Below, piece by piece: positions 22,994 through 33,014 of a stretch of DNA of 64,000 bases (the stretch's first letter is position 1; each line of letters begins with the position of its first letter). Origin of the DNA: Closterium sp. NIES-65 (Eukaryota; Streptophyta; Zygnematophyceae; Desmidiales; Closteriaceae); contig CANXME010000202.1 in NCBI GenBank assembly GCA_948144175.1, positions 1,017,253 to 1,081,252 of the forward strand. Reading direction: 5' to 3'. Under the pieces are notes generated by a model, which did not search any database, was not told the origin of the DNA, and saw only the letters and a program-made list of their open reading frames with translations. Made by a program: the position numbers and the translations under genes.

Positions 22994-23720
22994 CTAGTAG
23001 AAGGCGGGAGACCAGGAACCTGATAAAGGAGCGGAACGAAGTACGGCTGAGGCCGCGTAGCGACTCCACACAGCACCAGCACCCGCAGTGGCAGCACCAG
23101 CGCCAGCAGCACCTCCAGCTCCGGTACCTCCATCAGCACCAGTAGCACCCCCAGCAGAACCGCCTCCAGGACCAACAGCAGTAGCCTCAGCGCCAACACC
23201 CTCAGCAGCTCCAGCTCCAGTCGTACCCGCAGGCCCAGCAGCTCTAGTACCTCCTGTACGAGCACCTCCGGGACCCACGGCACGAGCACCCTCAGCAGCC
23301 GAAGAACATCCAGCTCCAGCAGTACGCCTCCAGCGCCAGGCAAACCACTCGCGCAGCTCCTGTGGAGAGAGTGGCTCCCGGCGAGATGAAGCAGTCGGAG
23401 AACCTCTAGGCCCAGCACCTCCAGACGCCTCACAAGCAGGCCCAGCTCCCGCAGGCTCCACACCTCTAGGCTCAGCACCTCCAGACGTAGCACCCCCAGG
23501 CTTAGCACCCCCAGACTCAGCACCCCCAGGCGCAGCACCCCCAGCCACAGCACCCCCAGGCTCAGCACCCCCAGTCTCAGGACCCCCAAACGTAGTACGC
23601 ACACGCTCAGCACCCTCAGAGTCAGCACCCCCAGGCTCAGCACCCTCAGGAGCAGCAGAGTCACCAGTGACCTCGACAGGCTCGACTGCGTCTACCTGAG
23701 ACACACCTGAAGGGGCAGGA
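22994..23720 (-). repeat. C2 integrase-RT linker repeats
   Basis: 15-bp units encoding GAEPGG-like pentapeptides on the minus strand, with one LSPQELREWFAWRWRR motif at about 23340-23390. Confidence 0.78.
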
Positions 23721-24945
23721 CCCTGAGGGGGGAGGGGGTCTACCGGGGAGGGGCCCAGGTACAAGAAAGAGCGGCGGCGGGGGAAGGGACGGAGTGCGGT
23801 AGGGGAAGAGACTGTAGTAGGGGGCCGACTCGTCAAACGTGACATCCTGGGAGAACAAAACACGGCGAGAGGTGGGAAACCCAGGAAGACGCAAGGAGCA
23901 GCAAGAGGGGACAGCTTGTCCTCAGACAAGTCGTGAACAAACGCCCGAGATCCCTAGACACGGAACCTCGACGCATCTCCAACCTTCCCCGTCCACAGCA
24001 AGGCTGGGGAGGTCTCCGGCCGGGAGACCCTGGGGTGGAGGTTGATCTGATGCGCCGCGTACCGAACCGCAAACGGCCACAGAAAATGGGGGGCAACCGC
24101 ATCATGGACGTACGAACGACGTCCATGACCATGCCAATGCGGCGCTCTGCAATCCCATTTTGCTGTGGAGGGTCCGGAAGCGTGAAGGTCTGGTGGATGC
24201 CTCGTGCACGACAGTAGGCTCCCAGAAGGCCACAGGAGAACTCTCCGCCTCTGTCAGAGTGCAGACGCAGAACAAGAAAGTCCGAGCCGAAGCTCTGCCT
24301 GAGCTGGAGATGAGCTGCACGGATCCAATCGATCAGCACCTCAGTGACATCATCCTTGCTGCGCAAGGGGAAGACTGTGGTGTAACGCGAGTAGTCGTCA
24401 ACCACCATCAGGAAGTAGCGCTCGTGACTCAGTCCACGGACGCGGGCGGGGCCCCACACGTCCAGGTGAAGCGTCTGCAGTGGGGCCTCTGTCGGAGGAA
24501 ACTGGGAGGAGTGTGGGGCAGCGTGCTGCTGCCCCTCGACACAGGGGACGCAGGTAGGGCCAGGCCTCGGAGGAAGAGGAGGGAGGGAACGGGGAAGATC
24601 AGAGATAAGGAGACGAGAGGCCATGCCTCGGAGACGAAGCAGGGAGGGGTGACCAAGGCGGTGGTGCCAGAGGAGAATCTCGTGAGACAGGAGGCGACAC
24701 GAGCAGGGGGCAGAATCAGGACCAGACCTGGACGCTGCAGCAAACACCTGACCCGACGCAGCTACTTGGGTAGACGTAGGGTCAGAAGGAGACGGAGTGG
24801 GCAGTGTGTATAGGCTCGACCCCGGCCAACGAGTAAACGTGGCCAAGTGTCGGCCCGTCCGAGGGTCCGTGCAGTGGGTCACCCGCTGGCTCGCAGGAGT
24901 GAACTGGTGAACTCCCCCATCCTGAACGTCAGCACCATTCACCAA
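23720..24945 (-). pseudogene. C2 integrase and protease end
   Basis: The minus strand shows LWHHRLGHPSLLRLRGMASR (pre-integrase, near 24620-24680), LHLDVWGPARVRG, VVDDYSRYTTVFPLRS, LHSDRGGEF and PPQQNGIAERRIGMVMD, and the spacer GSSLYTLPTPS upstream. Fossil. Confidence 0.86.
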
Positions 24946-25400
24946 GTTCGTAGAGAACGAGGGGAGGTAAAGACCAGACAGGGTGCAAGAGGGAGCTGCC
25001 GGACACGGGAGGACAGTGGAGAAGTGAGCAAGGACAGGACCCCCAGAGGGGTCTGCCAGAGAGACCGCAACTGGTCGACCAAGCGGCGTGAGAGTGGTGC
25101 GGTCTCGAAAGAAGGAGCGAGAAGCCCCCGAGTCAAGGGTGAAGGCAAGGGAGGCCGAAGCCGACTCCCGCTAGGGGTAGACGCCGCACCGACCGACTCA
25201 AGCCCAACGAGGTCGGCCGCAGCAGCAGAGGCAACAGAGGGCAACAGGGGGGAGGGGGAACACCCCTCAAAGATGGGGGTGCGCGGGTCACCACGAGAGG
25301 CTCCTACAGCGACTATGCTAAGAGGGCCTTCTCGAGGAGGTCAACAGTGAGAGTGGTGGAACAGACCGAGAGGAAGTGGTCCCTGACTACGCGAAGGGAG

Positions 25401-25922
25401 TCAGGGAGGCGGGTTACTATGTAGTAGAGAGTGATGTACATGGGGGGGGGGGGGGGGGGTTCTTGGCGCAGAACTCAGCAGGAAGCGCAGCGCGGTAGCG
25501 AGTGTCACTAGTGCGGAGGTGCGTAATGAGGTTAGCAACTGTGGGAAAGGCAGCAAGGTCAGGAAAGAGGTACGGTAGCATGAGGCGGCTCGGTGCAGCA
25601 GTGGCAAGGGAGGAGTAGCGTGCAACTACAGCGTCGTACAAGATCTGGGCACTCTTGTACTGGCTAAAGTGCGCACGCTCAGAGGTAGGCAGGTGGCGAC
25701 GCACAGCAGGACGTGCAGCAGCATCGCGCGTGGCCCACTGTGAGCGAACAGTGGCGTCAGCATCAGCAGCAAGGGCAGGAGAGGCACCAGAGGTGAGATC
25801 AAAGAGAGAGAGAGACCGTCGGCCCTATCGCACTGTAAGAAAAGTTGCAGATCATCTATCCAGATGTCAAAGTCAATGGCCCGACCCTCAGCGTCAAAAG
25901 CAAGGACACTAGGGGTAGCCAT
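25401..25922 (-). pseudogene. C2 Gag N-terminal part
   Basis: Starts MATPSVLAFDAEGRAIDFDI at 25922, the same start as the C3 Gag, and continues with SERAHFSQYKSAQILYDAVV and YLFPDLAAFPTVANLITHL. A poly-G run (about 25442-25460) follows. Fossil. Confidence 0.82.
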
Positions 25923-26000
25923 AAGAGCAGTAGACTAGCAGCGCAAACACTTGATGGGCCCTAGGAACAATTCCCACGAGGGAACCTTCTCGATACAATG

Positions 26001-26130
26001 TGACAATTGAAACGAGAATGAATGAACTATGAATGAGCTGTGTACAAGTACTAACCCTAATTGGGTTGTACCCCTTATGGGCTACCCCACTATAGCCTAC
26101 ACAATATGCATAAGCTATAATGTTCTGACA
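26001..26130 (-). repeat. C2 5' LTR with primer region 25950-26000
   Basis: 130 bp, pair of 20874-21003. Inside it the element strand reads CATTGTATCGAGAAGG, then AGGTTCCC-loop-GGGAA and TAGGGCCCATC, a tRNA-iMet-like series weaker than in TRIM1. Confidence 0.85.
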
Positions 26131-26289
26131 GCGTGGCCCATTGCATATCACCTCGAGGAGTACTGGTTTCTGCTTCGCTGAGTAGCCAAAGAGGGTCTCG
26201 ATAATAGGATCATGGGGTACATCAAACTTAATACCTTCCTTTTTTCCTATACCTGACTCAGCGCTTTCCAACTTCACCTGGGGGGTAGG
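26131..26289 (-). pseudogene. Gypsy protease fragment of G1 (copy B, part 1)
   Basis: 159 bp homologous to 19973-20131 on the same strand. It continues after C3 at 33015, sharing the target duplication GTAGG, so it and 33015-34613 are one Gypsy copy. Confidence 0.85.
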
Positions 26290-26421
26290 TGAGAAGAAGT
26301 GAACGAGAATGGAATGACTATGAACCAAGTGAGTACAAATAGGAAACCCTAATTGGGTTGTACCCCCTATGGGATACCTCACTATAGCCTACACAAATAA
26401 GTAAGCTATAATGTTCTGACA
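26290..26421 (-). repeat. C3 3' LTR
   Basis: 132 bp, TGAGAAGAAGTG...TTCTGACA on the plus strand. Confidence 0.9.
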
Positions 26422-26635
26422 CACCCCCATAGGCAAAGTGGGGGAGAACAAGGGGTCACAAGACCAGTCAAGCAAAGCAAAGCAAAGCTCAGGGTGGATC
26501 ACAAAGTCACCACACATTCCGAGCACAAGTTCAAAGGCGAGAAGGCCAGTTCACATGCAAGATCATATATAGAGATATACAAGAGTCAAGCAAGCAAGAG
26601 CAAGAGTATATATATAGGTGAAGGTACAAGCAAGG

Positions 26636-27846
26636 TCAAGAAGTGAGTAAGTGAGGCAAGACAGGCACAAGACCCAGCTGCGTGCAGCAGCGCTGATGAT
26701 CACAAGGCGGAAGTGCCTTGGTGAAGACATCAGCAGTGTTGGCCTCAGAGGCCACGTACGCAAGTCGCAACTGTCCACGTTGCTGTAGCTCACGAGCAAG
26801 AAAGTAGCGGAGAGCAATGTGCTTTGTCCTGTGCTCCAGTCGCTGCTCTCGACACAAGGCCAGCATGGCCTTGTTGTCTACGTACAGGGCTTGAGGAGAA
26901 CGAGGCGGCTCTCCAAGGTCGGTCAGCAGGTAGGTGAGCCAGCGAAGCTTCTGGGCGGCCATAGCCCCGGCGTAGATCTCAGCCTGGAGCCGAAGACAAA
27001 AGACGAGCGGGTAGCCCGCCACGAAACAGAGCCGGAACCAAGGCTGAAGGTGTAACCCTGTGACGACCGCTGCGTAGCCTGGTCGTCAGCCCAAGAAGCG
27101 TCCGCGTGCCCAGTGAGGACCACTGGACTGCGCCCTCCAAGCTCTAGCCCCATGCCTGACGTACTGCACAAGTAGCGCAACACCCTCTTCGCTGCAGCCA
27201 TGTGCTCTGGTCGGTGTCTCCCAGGAGCAACATAGCGTGCAAGAATGCTAAGAGGGTATGCAAGGTCAGGTCGTGTGCAGGTCATCAGGTACATGAGGCA
27301 GCCAACAAGCTCTGCATACGGGCCACTCGACTCTACGGACTCATCCGAAGGCAGAGCTGAGAGCGAGTGGCGAGTAGGCAGAGGAGTGGCCTGAGGCGAG
27401 GAGTACGTGAAGCCGAAGCGCTGAAGGACCTGCTGCACCATGTGTGACTGAGTCAGGGTAATGGTGCGGCGTGCTCTGTCCCGGGTGATCTGCAAGCCAA
27501 GGTAGCTGCGCAGTTCACCCAGGTCAGTGCACGTGTGTCTCTTCTGCAGCTCGGACTTCACGTAGGCGAGTCCAGCAGTGTCAGCTGTGGCAAAGACCAA
27601 TTCGTCAGCGTAGTCTAGACGACAGCGCGCAGCAAAGTCGACGAGCTCAGTAACAAGGGCAGACGCAGCAGAAGACTCGAAAGAAGGGTCAGTGACGGCA
27701 GTAGCAAGGAGACGCGTGACAGTAGGACTGGCAGCACGAAGAGAGTCCGACTCCGGGTCGGCAAGAGCAGGAAGAGAGGACTCAAGAGGAGAAGGCAAAG
27801 GGGCAAGCAGAGGAGCAGTGGACGGACGCAGAGACATCCGGTGCAT
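26636..27846 (-). pseudogene. C3 RT and RNase H part
   Basis: The minus strand shows FATADTAGLAYVKSELQKRHT, YLGLQITRDRA, LVGCLMYLMTCTRPDLAYP, HADASWADDQATQRS and, at the end, EANTADVFTKALPPCDHQ. Fossil. Confidence 0.85.
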
Positions 27847-27999
27847 GCCAGGGACAGGAGGAGGACGCTAGCGCGAACCATGACCACTAGTGCGAGCAGC
27901 ATGGACAGGCGACGCAGGGCGAGACGCAGGCTCACGAAGCTCAGCAAGACCTCCAGTAGAACCAGTGTAGGGAGAAGGAGCAGGCAGTGGGGAGGCCGG

Positions 28000-29496
28000 C
28001 TATAACTGTAACTGCGACGGGACAGGCTGTGGATATTCTAAGGGAGGAGGAGGACTAGTAGAAGGCGAAAGACCAAGGACCTGCTGCAGGAGTGGAACAA
28101 AGTACGGTCGGGGCCGCGTGGCGACGCCAGAAATAGCAGGGACAGCACCACTACCCCCAGCAGGAGTACCCGCTCCAGCAGCACCTCCAGTAGCTCCAGA
28201 AACTCCAGGAGCACCTCCAGTAGCCCCAGAACCCTTAGCAGCACCAGGAGCACTGCCAGTCGGACCGCCAGCGATAGTCTCAGTGCCAACACTCTCAGCA
28301 GCACCAGCTCCAAGAGAACCCTCAGGCCCAGCAGCTCCAGTACCCACAGCACGAGCACCTCCGGGACGCGCGGCAGCAGCACCCTCAGCAGCCGAAGAAC
28401 CTCCAGCACGAGCAGCACGCCTCCAGCGCCGGGCAAACCACTCACGCAGCTCCTGTGGGGAGAGTGGCTCTCGGCGAGACGAAGCACCACCAGGCGGAGA
28501 ACCTCTAGGCGAAGAACCTCCAGTCTCAGCACCCCCAGGCTCAGCACCCTCAGGCTCAGCACCCCCAGGCTCAGCACCCCCAGACTCAGCACCCCCAGGC
28601 TCAGCACCCCCAGGCTCAGCACCCCCAGACTCCGCACCCCCAGGCTCAGCACCCCCAGGCACAGCACCCTCAGTCACAGCACCCCTAGGCTCAGCACCCA
28701 CAGCAGCACCAGAGTCACCAGTGACCTCGACAGGCTCGACCGCGTCTACCTGGGACACACCTGAAGGGGCAGGACCCTGAGGGGGGAGGGGGTCTACCGG
28801 GGGGGGACCTGGTACCAAGAAGAGCGGGGGTGGGGGGAGGGACGGAGTGCGGTAGGGGAAGAGGCGGTAGTAGGGTACCGACTCGTCGAACGTGACGTCC
28901 TGGGAGGACAGAACACGGCGAGAGGTGGGGTGGTAGAACTGCCACCCAGGGGCGTCGGGGGGGAACCCCAGGAAGACGCAGGGAGCAGCGCGAGGGGACA
29001 GCTTGTCCGCAGACAAGTCGCGGACAAACGCCCGAGATCCCCAGACCCGGAACGCAGACGCATCACCAACCCTCCCCGTCCACAGCAGGGCTGGGGAGGT
29101 CTCCGGCCTGGAGACCCTGGGGTGGAGGTTGATCTGATGCGCCGCGTACCTGACCGCAAACGGCCACAGAAAATGGGGGGCAGCCGCATGCATCATAGAC
29201 GTACGAGCGACGTCCATGACCATGCCAATGCAGCGCTCTGCAATCCCATTTTGCTGCGGTGAGTTCGGAAGCGTGAAGGTTTGATGGATGCCTCGCGCAC
29301 TACAGTAGGCATGCAGAAGGCCAAAGGAGAACTCTCCGCCTCTGTCCGAGTGTAGACGCAACACAGGAAAGTCCGAGCCAAAGCTCTGCCTGAGCTGGAG
29401 ACGAGCTGCGCGGATCCAGTCGATTCGCACCTCAGTGACATCACCCTTGCTGCGCAAGGGGAAGACTGTGGTGTAACGCGAGTAGTCGTCAACCAC
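28000..29496 (-). CDS. C3 integrase and linker (fossil)
   Basis: An open stretch of 498 codons: VDDYSRYTTVFPLRSKGDV, LHSDRGGEFSFG, SPQQNGIAERCIGMVMD, AAHQINLHPRVS and VFLGFPPDAPGWQFYHP (integrase), then the linker with GAEPGG pentapeptides and LSPQELREWFARRWRRAA (about 28430-28475), ending RPYFVPLLQQVLGL. The integrase core continues upstream toward 29700. Belongs to C3. Confidence 0.88.
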   Translation of the reverse strand: MVDDYSRYTTVFPLRSKGDVTEVRIDWIRAARLQLRQSFGSDFPVLRLHSDRGGEFSFGLLHAYCSARGIHQTFTLPNSPQQNGIAERCIGMVMDVARTSMMHAAAPHFLWPFAVRYAAHQINLHPRVSRPETSPALLWTGRVGDASAFRVWGSRAFVRDLSADKLSPRAAPCVFLGFPPDAPGWQFYHPTSRRVLSSQDVTFDESVPYYRLFPYRTPSLPPPPLFLVPGPPPVDPLPPQGPAPSGVSQVDAVEPVEVTGDSGAAVGAEPRGAVTEGAVPGGAEPGGAESGGAEPGGAEPGGAESGGAEPGGAEPEGAEPGGAETGGSSPRGSPPGGASSRREPLSPQELREWFARRWRRAARAGGSSAAEGAAAARPGGARAVGTGAAGPEGSLGAGAAESVGTETIAGGPTGSAPGAAKGSGATGGAPGVSGATGGAAGAGTPAGGSGAVPAISGVATRPRPYFVPLLQQVLGLSPSTSPPPPLEYPQPVPSQLQL

Positions 29497-29718
29497 CAGC
29501 AGGAAGGAGCGCTAGTGAGCGAGTCCACGGATGCGGGCAGGGCCCCACACGTCCATGTGAAGCGTCTGCAACGGAGCCTCTGTCGGAGGAAACTGGGAGG
29601 AGTGAGGGGCAGCACGCTGGCGCCCCTCAACACAGGGGACACAGGCAGGGCCAGGGCCCTGAGGAAGGGGAGGGAGGGACCGGGGGAGACCAGACACAAG
29701 AAGACGGGAGGCCTTGCC

Positions 29719-30691
29719 TCAGAGCCGGAGCAGAGAGGGGTGGCCAAGGCGGTGGTGCCAGAGGAGGGTCTCGTGAGACAGACGGCGACACGAACAGGGG
29801 GCAGACTCAGGACCAGACCTGGACGCTGCAGCAAACACCTGACCAGACGAAGGGACCCTACCAGACTCAGCACCGTAAGGAGAAGCAGTGGTCAGTGTGT
29901 ACAGGCTCGACCCTGGCTGACGTGTAAACGTAGCCAGGTGGCGACCTGTGCTAGCCTCTGTGCAGTGTGTCACCCGCTGACGAGCAGGAGTGAAGTGGTG
30001 GACACCCGCATCCTGTAGGTCAGCACCACTCACCAGGTTCGTAGAGAACGAGGGGAGGTAGAGACCAGACAGGGTGCCAGAGGGAGCCGCCGGACACGGG
30101 AGGACTGTGGAGAAATGAGACAGGACAGGACCCCCAGAGGGGTCAGCCAGGGACACCGCAACCGGCCGACTAAGCGGCGTGAGATTGGTGCGGTCCCGAA
30201 AGAAGGAGCGAGACACCCCAGAGTCCAGGGTGAAGGTGTGAGAGGCCGAAGCCGACATAGTACCTGAGAGTGCAGACTCACCAGTACCTGAGAGTACAGA
30301 CGCACTGGAACCTAGAGCAGCAGCCTCCCTGGCACCTAGAGCAGCAGTACCAATGCCCGGGTCGGGCGGGAAACACCGGTAACAGTCACCCTCATCACTA
30401 ACAGTCACAGCATACATGGCAGCAAGGATAGCATCAAAGTCAAGATCAAAAATAGCTACACCAGCCATAGACAGCTCTCCCCAGCGAGGGATCTCAGAGG
30501 CCTCCGGAAACTGCTGGCGCCAAGCGTCGGTCAGGGGGCTAAAGCAGCGGCGGGCGGAGTGGGGGCCCCCACACTGCTCACCCGCGCGGTCGCCGTTGCG
30601 AAGGACGTAGGTGCAGGGACCAAACGCCCCACCACGCTGACGCTGCGAGTACCACTCACGGAGGTGCTGAGGGGCGGGGACGTCGCGAGAG

Positions 30692-30762
<71 letters not shown>

Positions 30763-31890
30763 GCGCTGACCACCCCCAGTGCTGCCATGCTGGGACGAGC
30801 CACTCCGGCCACCTCCACCACCGCCACCCCCGCCTCCGCCGCCACCGCCGCCACCGCCACCCTCGCCCCCGCCGCTCCCACCGCCACCTCCGCCACCACC
30901 TCCGCCGCCACCTCCGCCTCCACTGCCGCCACTAGTACCTCCACTCCCGCCACCACCCCCACCGCCACCCCCACTCCCCCCGCCGCCCCCACCTCCTCCG
31001 CCACCGCCCCCGCTAGCTCCACCCGCTCCCTTGCCCCCCTTGCCCCTGCCAGAGCGGCGCCTACCGCTGAGGGCAGACGCCGCACCGACCGACTCTAAAC
31101 CAACGAGGTCGGCCGCAGCAGCAGAGGCGACAGAGGGTAACACGGGGGAAGGAGAACACCCCTCAAAGATGGGGGTGCGAGGGTCACCACGAGAGGCCCC
31201 TACAGCGACTATGCTCTTTTCGGCCGCTAGTAGGGACTTCTCGAGGAGGTCGACAGTGAGGGTGGTGGGAAAGATAGAGAGAAACTGGTCCCTAACTACA
31301 CGAAGGGACTCAGGGAGACGGGTGACGAGATAGTAGAGGGTGATGTACATGGGAGGGGGGTTTGCGGCACAGATTTCAGCAGGAAGCGCAGCTCGGTAGC
31401 GAGTGTCACTAGCGCGGAGGTGGGTAAAGAGGTCAGCGACTGTGGGAAAGGCAGCAAGGTCAGGGAAGAGGTACGGTAGCATGAGGCGGCTCAGTGTAGT
31501 AGAGGAAGGGGAGGAGTAGGGCGCAACTACAGCGTCGTACAAGGCCTGAGCACTCTTGCACTGGCTAAAGTGGGCACGCTCGGAGGAAGGGAGGTGGCGA
31601 CGCACAGCAAGACGTACAGCAGCATCGCGTGTGGCCCACTTGGAGCGAACAGTGGGGTCAGCATAAGCAGGAGGGGCAGGGACAGCGCCAGAGGCAAAGT
31701 CAAAGAGAGAAATGTCATCTACCGAATCGCACTGCAAGTACAGCTGCAGCTCGTCAACCCAGACCGCAAAGTCAATGGCGCGACCCTCAGCGTCAAAAGC
31801 CAGGACACTAGGGGTGGCCATGATAGTAGCCGACAGTCTCACCGGACAGGAAGGGTCGAGCCGCTCAGCAGCACAGCAACACGGCAGCAC
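29719..31890 (-). CDS. C3 Gag, protease and pre-integrase (fossil)
   Basis: An open stretch of 723 codons; the likely Gag start is the ATG at 31821 (MATPSVLAFDAEG). Order: Gag capsid-like half (VWVDELQLYLQC...YLFPDLAAFPTVADLFTHL), a long poly-Gly tract, poly-Gln (CTG repeats at 30693-30745), the motif PAPQHLREWYSQRQRG (about 30645-30680), the expanded knuckle CTYVLRNGDRAGEQCGGPHS..C, FDLDFDAILAAMYAV, protease-type HTFTLDSGVSRSFFRD (about 30190-30235), and pre-integrase LLWHHRLGHPSLLRL. The Gag-protease read-through is normal for Copia. Confidence 0.9.
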
Positions 31891-31943
31891 AGCAGCTCCG
31901 CCGGCCCAGGAGCAGTAGCAGCCCCACAGGAGCAGGAGCTCGG

Positions 31944-32790
31944 CACCTCAGGCGGCTCGGGCGGCTCGGGCGGCTCGGGCGGCTCGGGCGGCTCGGGCGG
32001 CTCGGGCACTCAGCGGCACGGGCGACTCGGGCGGCTCTGCTGCTCGGGCGGCTCGTGCGGCTCGGGTGACGCGGGGGCTCACGGGCGGCGCGGGCGTCGT
32101 GGCGGGCGGCTCACGGGCAGCTCGCGGGCGGCTCACTGGCGGCTGCACGGGCGGCTGGGGCGGTTCACGGGCGGCACGGTGGGCGGCTGCACGGGCGGCT
32201 GCACGGGCGGCTGCACGGGCGGCTGCACGGGCGGTTGCACGGGCGGCTGTACGGGCGGCTCCACGGGCGGCTCACTGGCGGCTGCACGGGTGGCACGTCG
32301 GGCGGCTGAGGGCGGCTGCACGGGCGGCACATCGGGCGGCAGCACGGGCGGCTGCACGAGTGGCTCACGGGCGGCACGTCGGGTGGCGCACGGGCAGCTC
32401 ACGGGCGGCTGCACGGGCGGCTGCACGGGCGGCTGCACGGGCGGCGCGTCGGGCTGCTGAGGGCGACGCACGGGCGGCTCACGGGCGGCTAGCGGGCGTC
32501 AGGCGGCGCGCGGGCGTCGGGCGGCTAGCGGGCGCCGGGCAGCTAGCGGGCGTCGAGCGGCTAGCGGGCGTCGGGCGGCTACCGGGCGTCGGGCGGCTAG
32601 CGGGCGTCGAACGGCTGGCGCGTCGGGCGGCTAGCGCACGGGCGGGCAGCTGACGGGCGGCTCTGGGCGGCGCACGGGCGGCTCACGCGAGCTGCTCACG
32701 CGCTGCGTAGGGCAGCGCGCGGGCGCTAGGGCGCTAGGGCGGGCAGCGGGGCGCGGGCACTAAGGCGGCGCTCGGGCTGCTAGGGCGGGC
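31944..32790. repeat. C3 leader: GC-rich tandem repeats
   Basis: Units of cgggcggct (31950-32010), then gcacgggcggct (12 bp, 32140-32450), then agcgggcgtcgggcggct (32490-32640). It lies between the primer region and Gag. Low-complexity frames are open but match no family I know. Confidence 0.88.
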
Positions 32791-32830
32791 GGCGCGCTAG
32801 CGGCTAGGGCAGAAAAAAAAAATTCAAGGT

Positions 32831-32882
32831 AGTGGTGGTGGGCCCTAAGCACAGTTCCCACAGGGGAACCTGCTCGATACCA
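32831..32882 (-). promoter_or_regulatory. C3 primer-binding region
   Basis: The element strand reads TGGTATCGAGCAGG directly after the LTR, then a GTTCCC-loop-GGGAAC hairpin with CCTGTGGG, then TTAGGGCCCACCACC. The first, middle and last blocks match antisense initiator tRNA-Met acceptor/T arm, variable region and anticodon arm. Confidence 0.75.
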
Positions 32883-33014
32883 TGAGAAGAAGTGAACGAG
32901 AATGGAATGACTATGAACGAAGTGAGTACAAATAGGAAACCCTAATTAGGTTGTACCCCCTATGGGATACCCCACTATAGCCTACACAAATAAGTAAGCT
33001 ATAATGTTCTGACA
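32883..33014 (-). repeat. C3 5' LTR
   Basis: 132 bp, pair of 26290-26421; followed by GTAGG, where Gypsy sequence resumes. Confidence 0.9.

Larger units (their letters stand above)
20874..26130 (-). mobile_element. Copia element C2
   Basis: A 5.26-kb minus-strand Copia with 130-bp LTRs (20874-21003, 26001-26130; about two differences by eye). Parts seen: RNase H and RT (21211-22420), linker (22994-23720), integrase and pre-integrase (23720-24690), protease (24860-25190), Gag N-terminal part (25401-25922), short leader and primer region (25923-26000). Both flanks are G1-type Gypsy, but the 5-bp flanks GAATG and GCGTG do not match. Broken, with many breaks, though its LTRs suggest youth. Confidence 0.83.
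26290..33014 (-). mobile_element. Copia element C3
   Basis: A 6.73-kb minus-strand Copia with 132-bp LTRs (26290-26421, 32883-33014; about three differences) and exact duplication GTAGG (26285-26289, 33015-33019). Parts in element order: primer region, GC-rich leader, Gag with protease in one long open stretch (31890-29719), integrase and linker (29496-28000), then RT and RNase H (27846-26636). A polypurine tract lies by the left LTR. Well preserved in its 5' half but broken, with few breaks. Lies in the Gag-protease spacer of G1. Confidence 0.92.

Noticed and set aside
30531-31098. Plus-strand poly-Leu and Ala/Thr-rich frames opposite the C3 Gag
   Set aside because: Antisense of CAG and GGN repeats; no signal peptide or family match.
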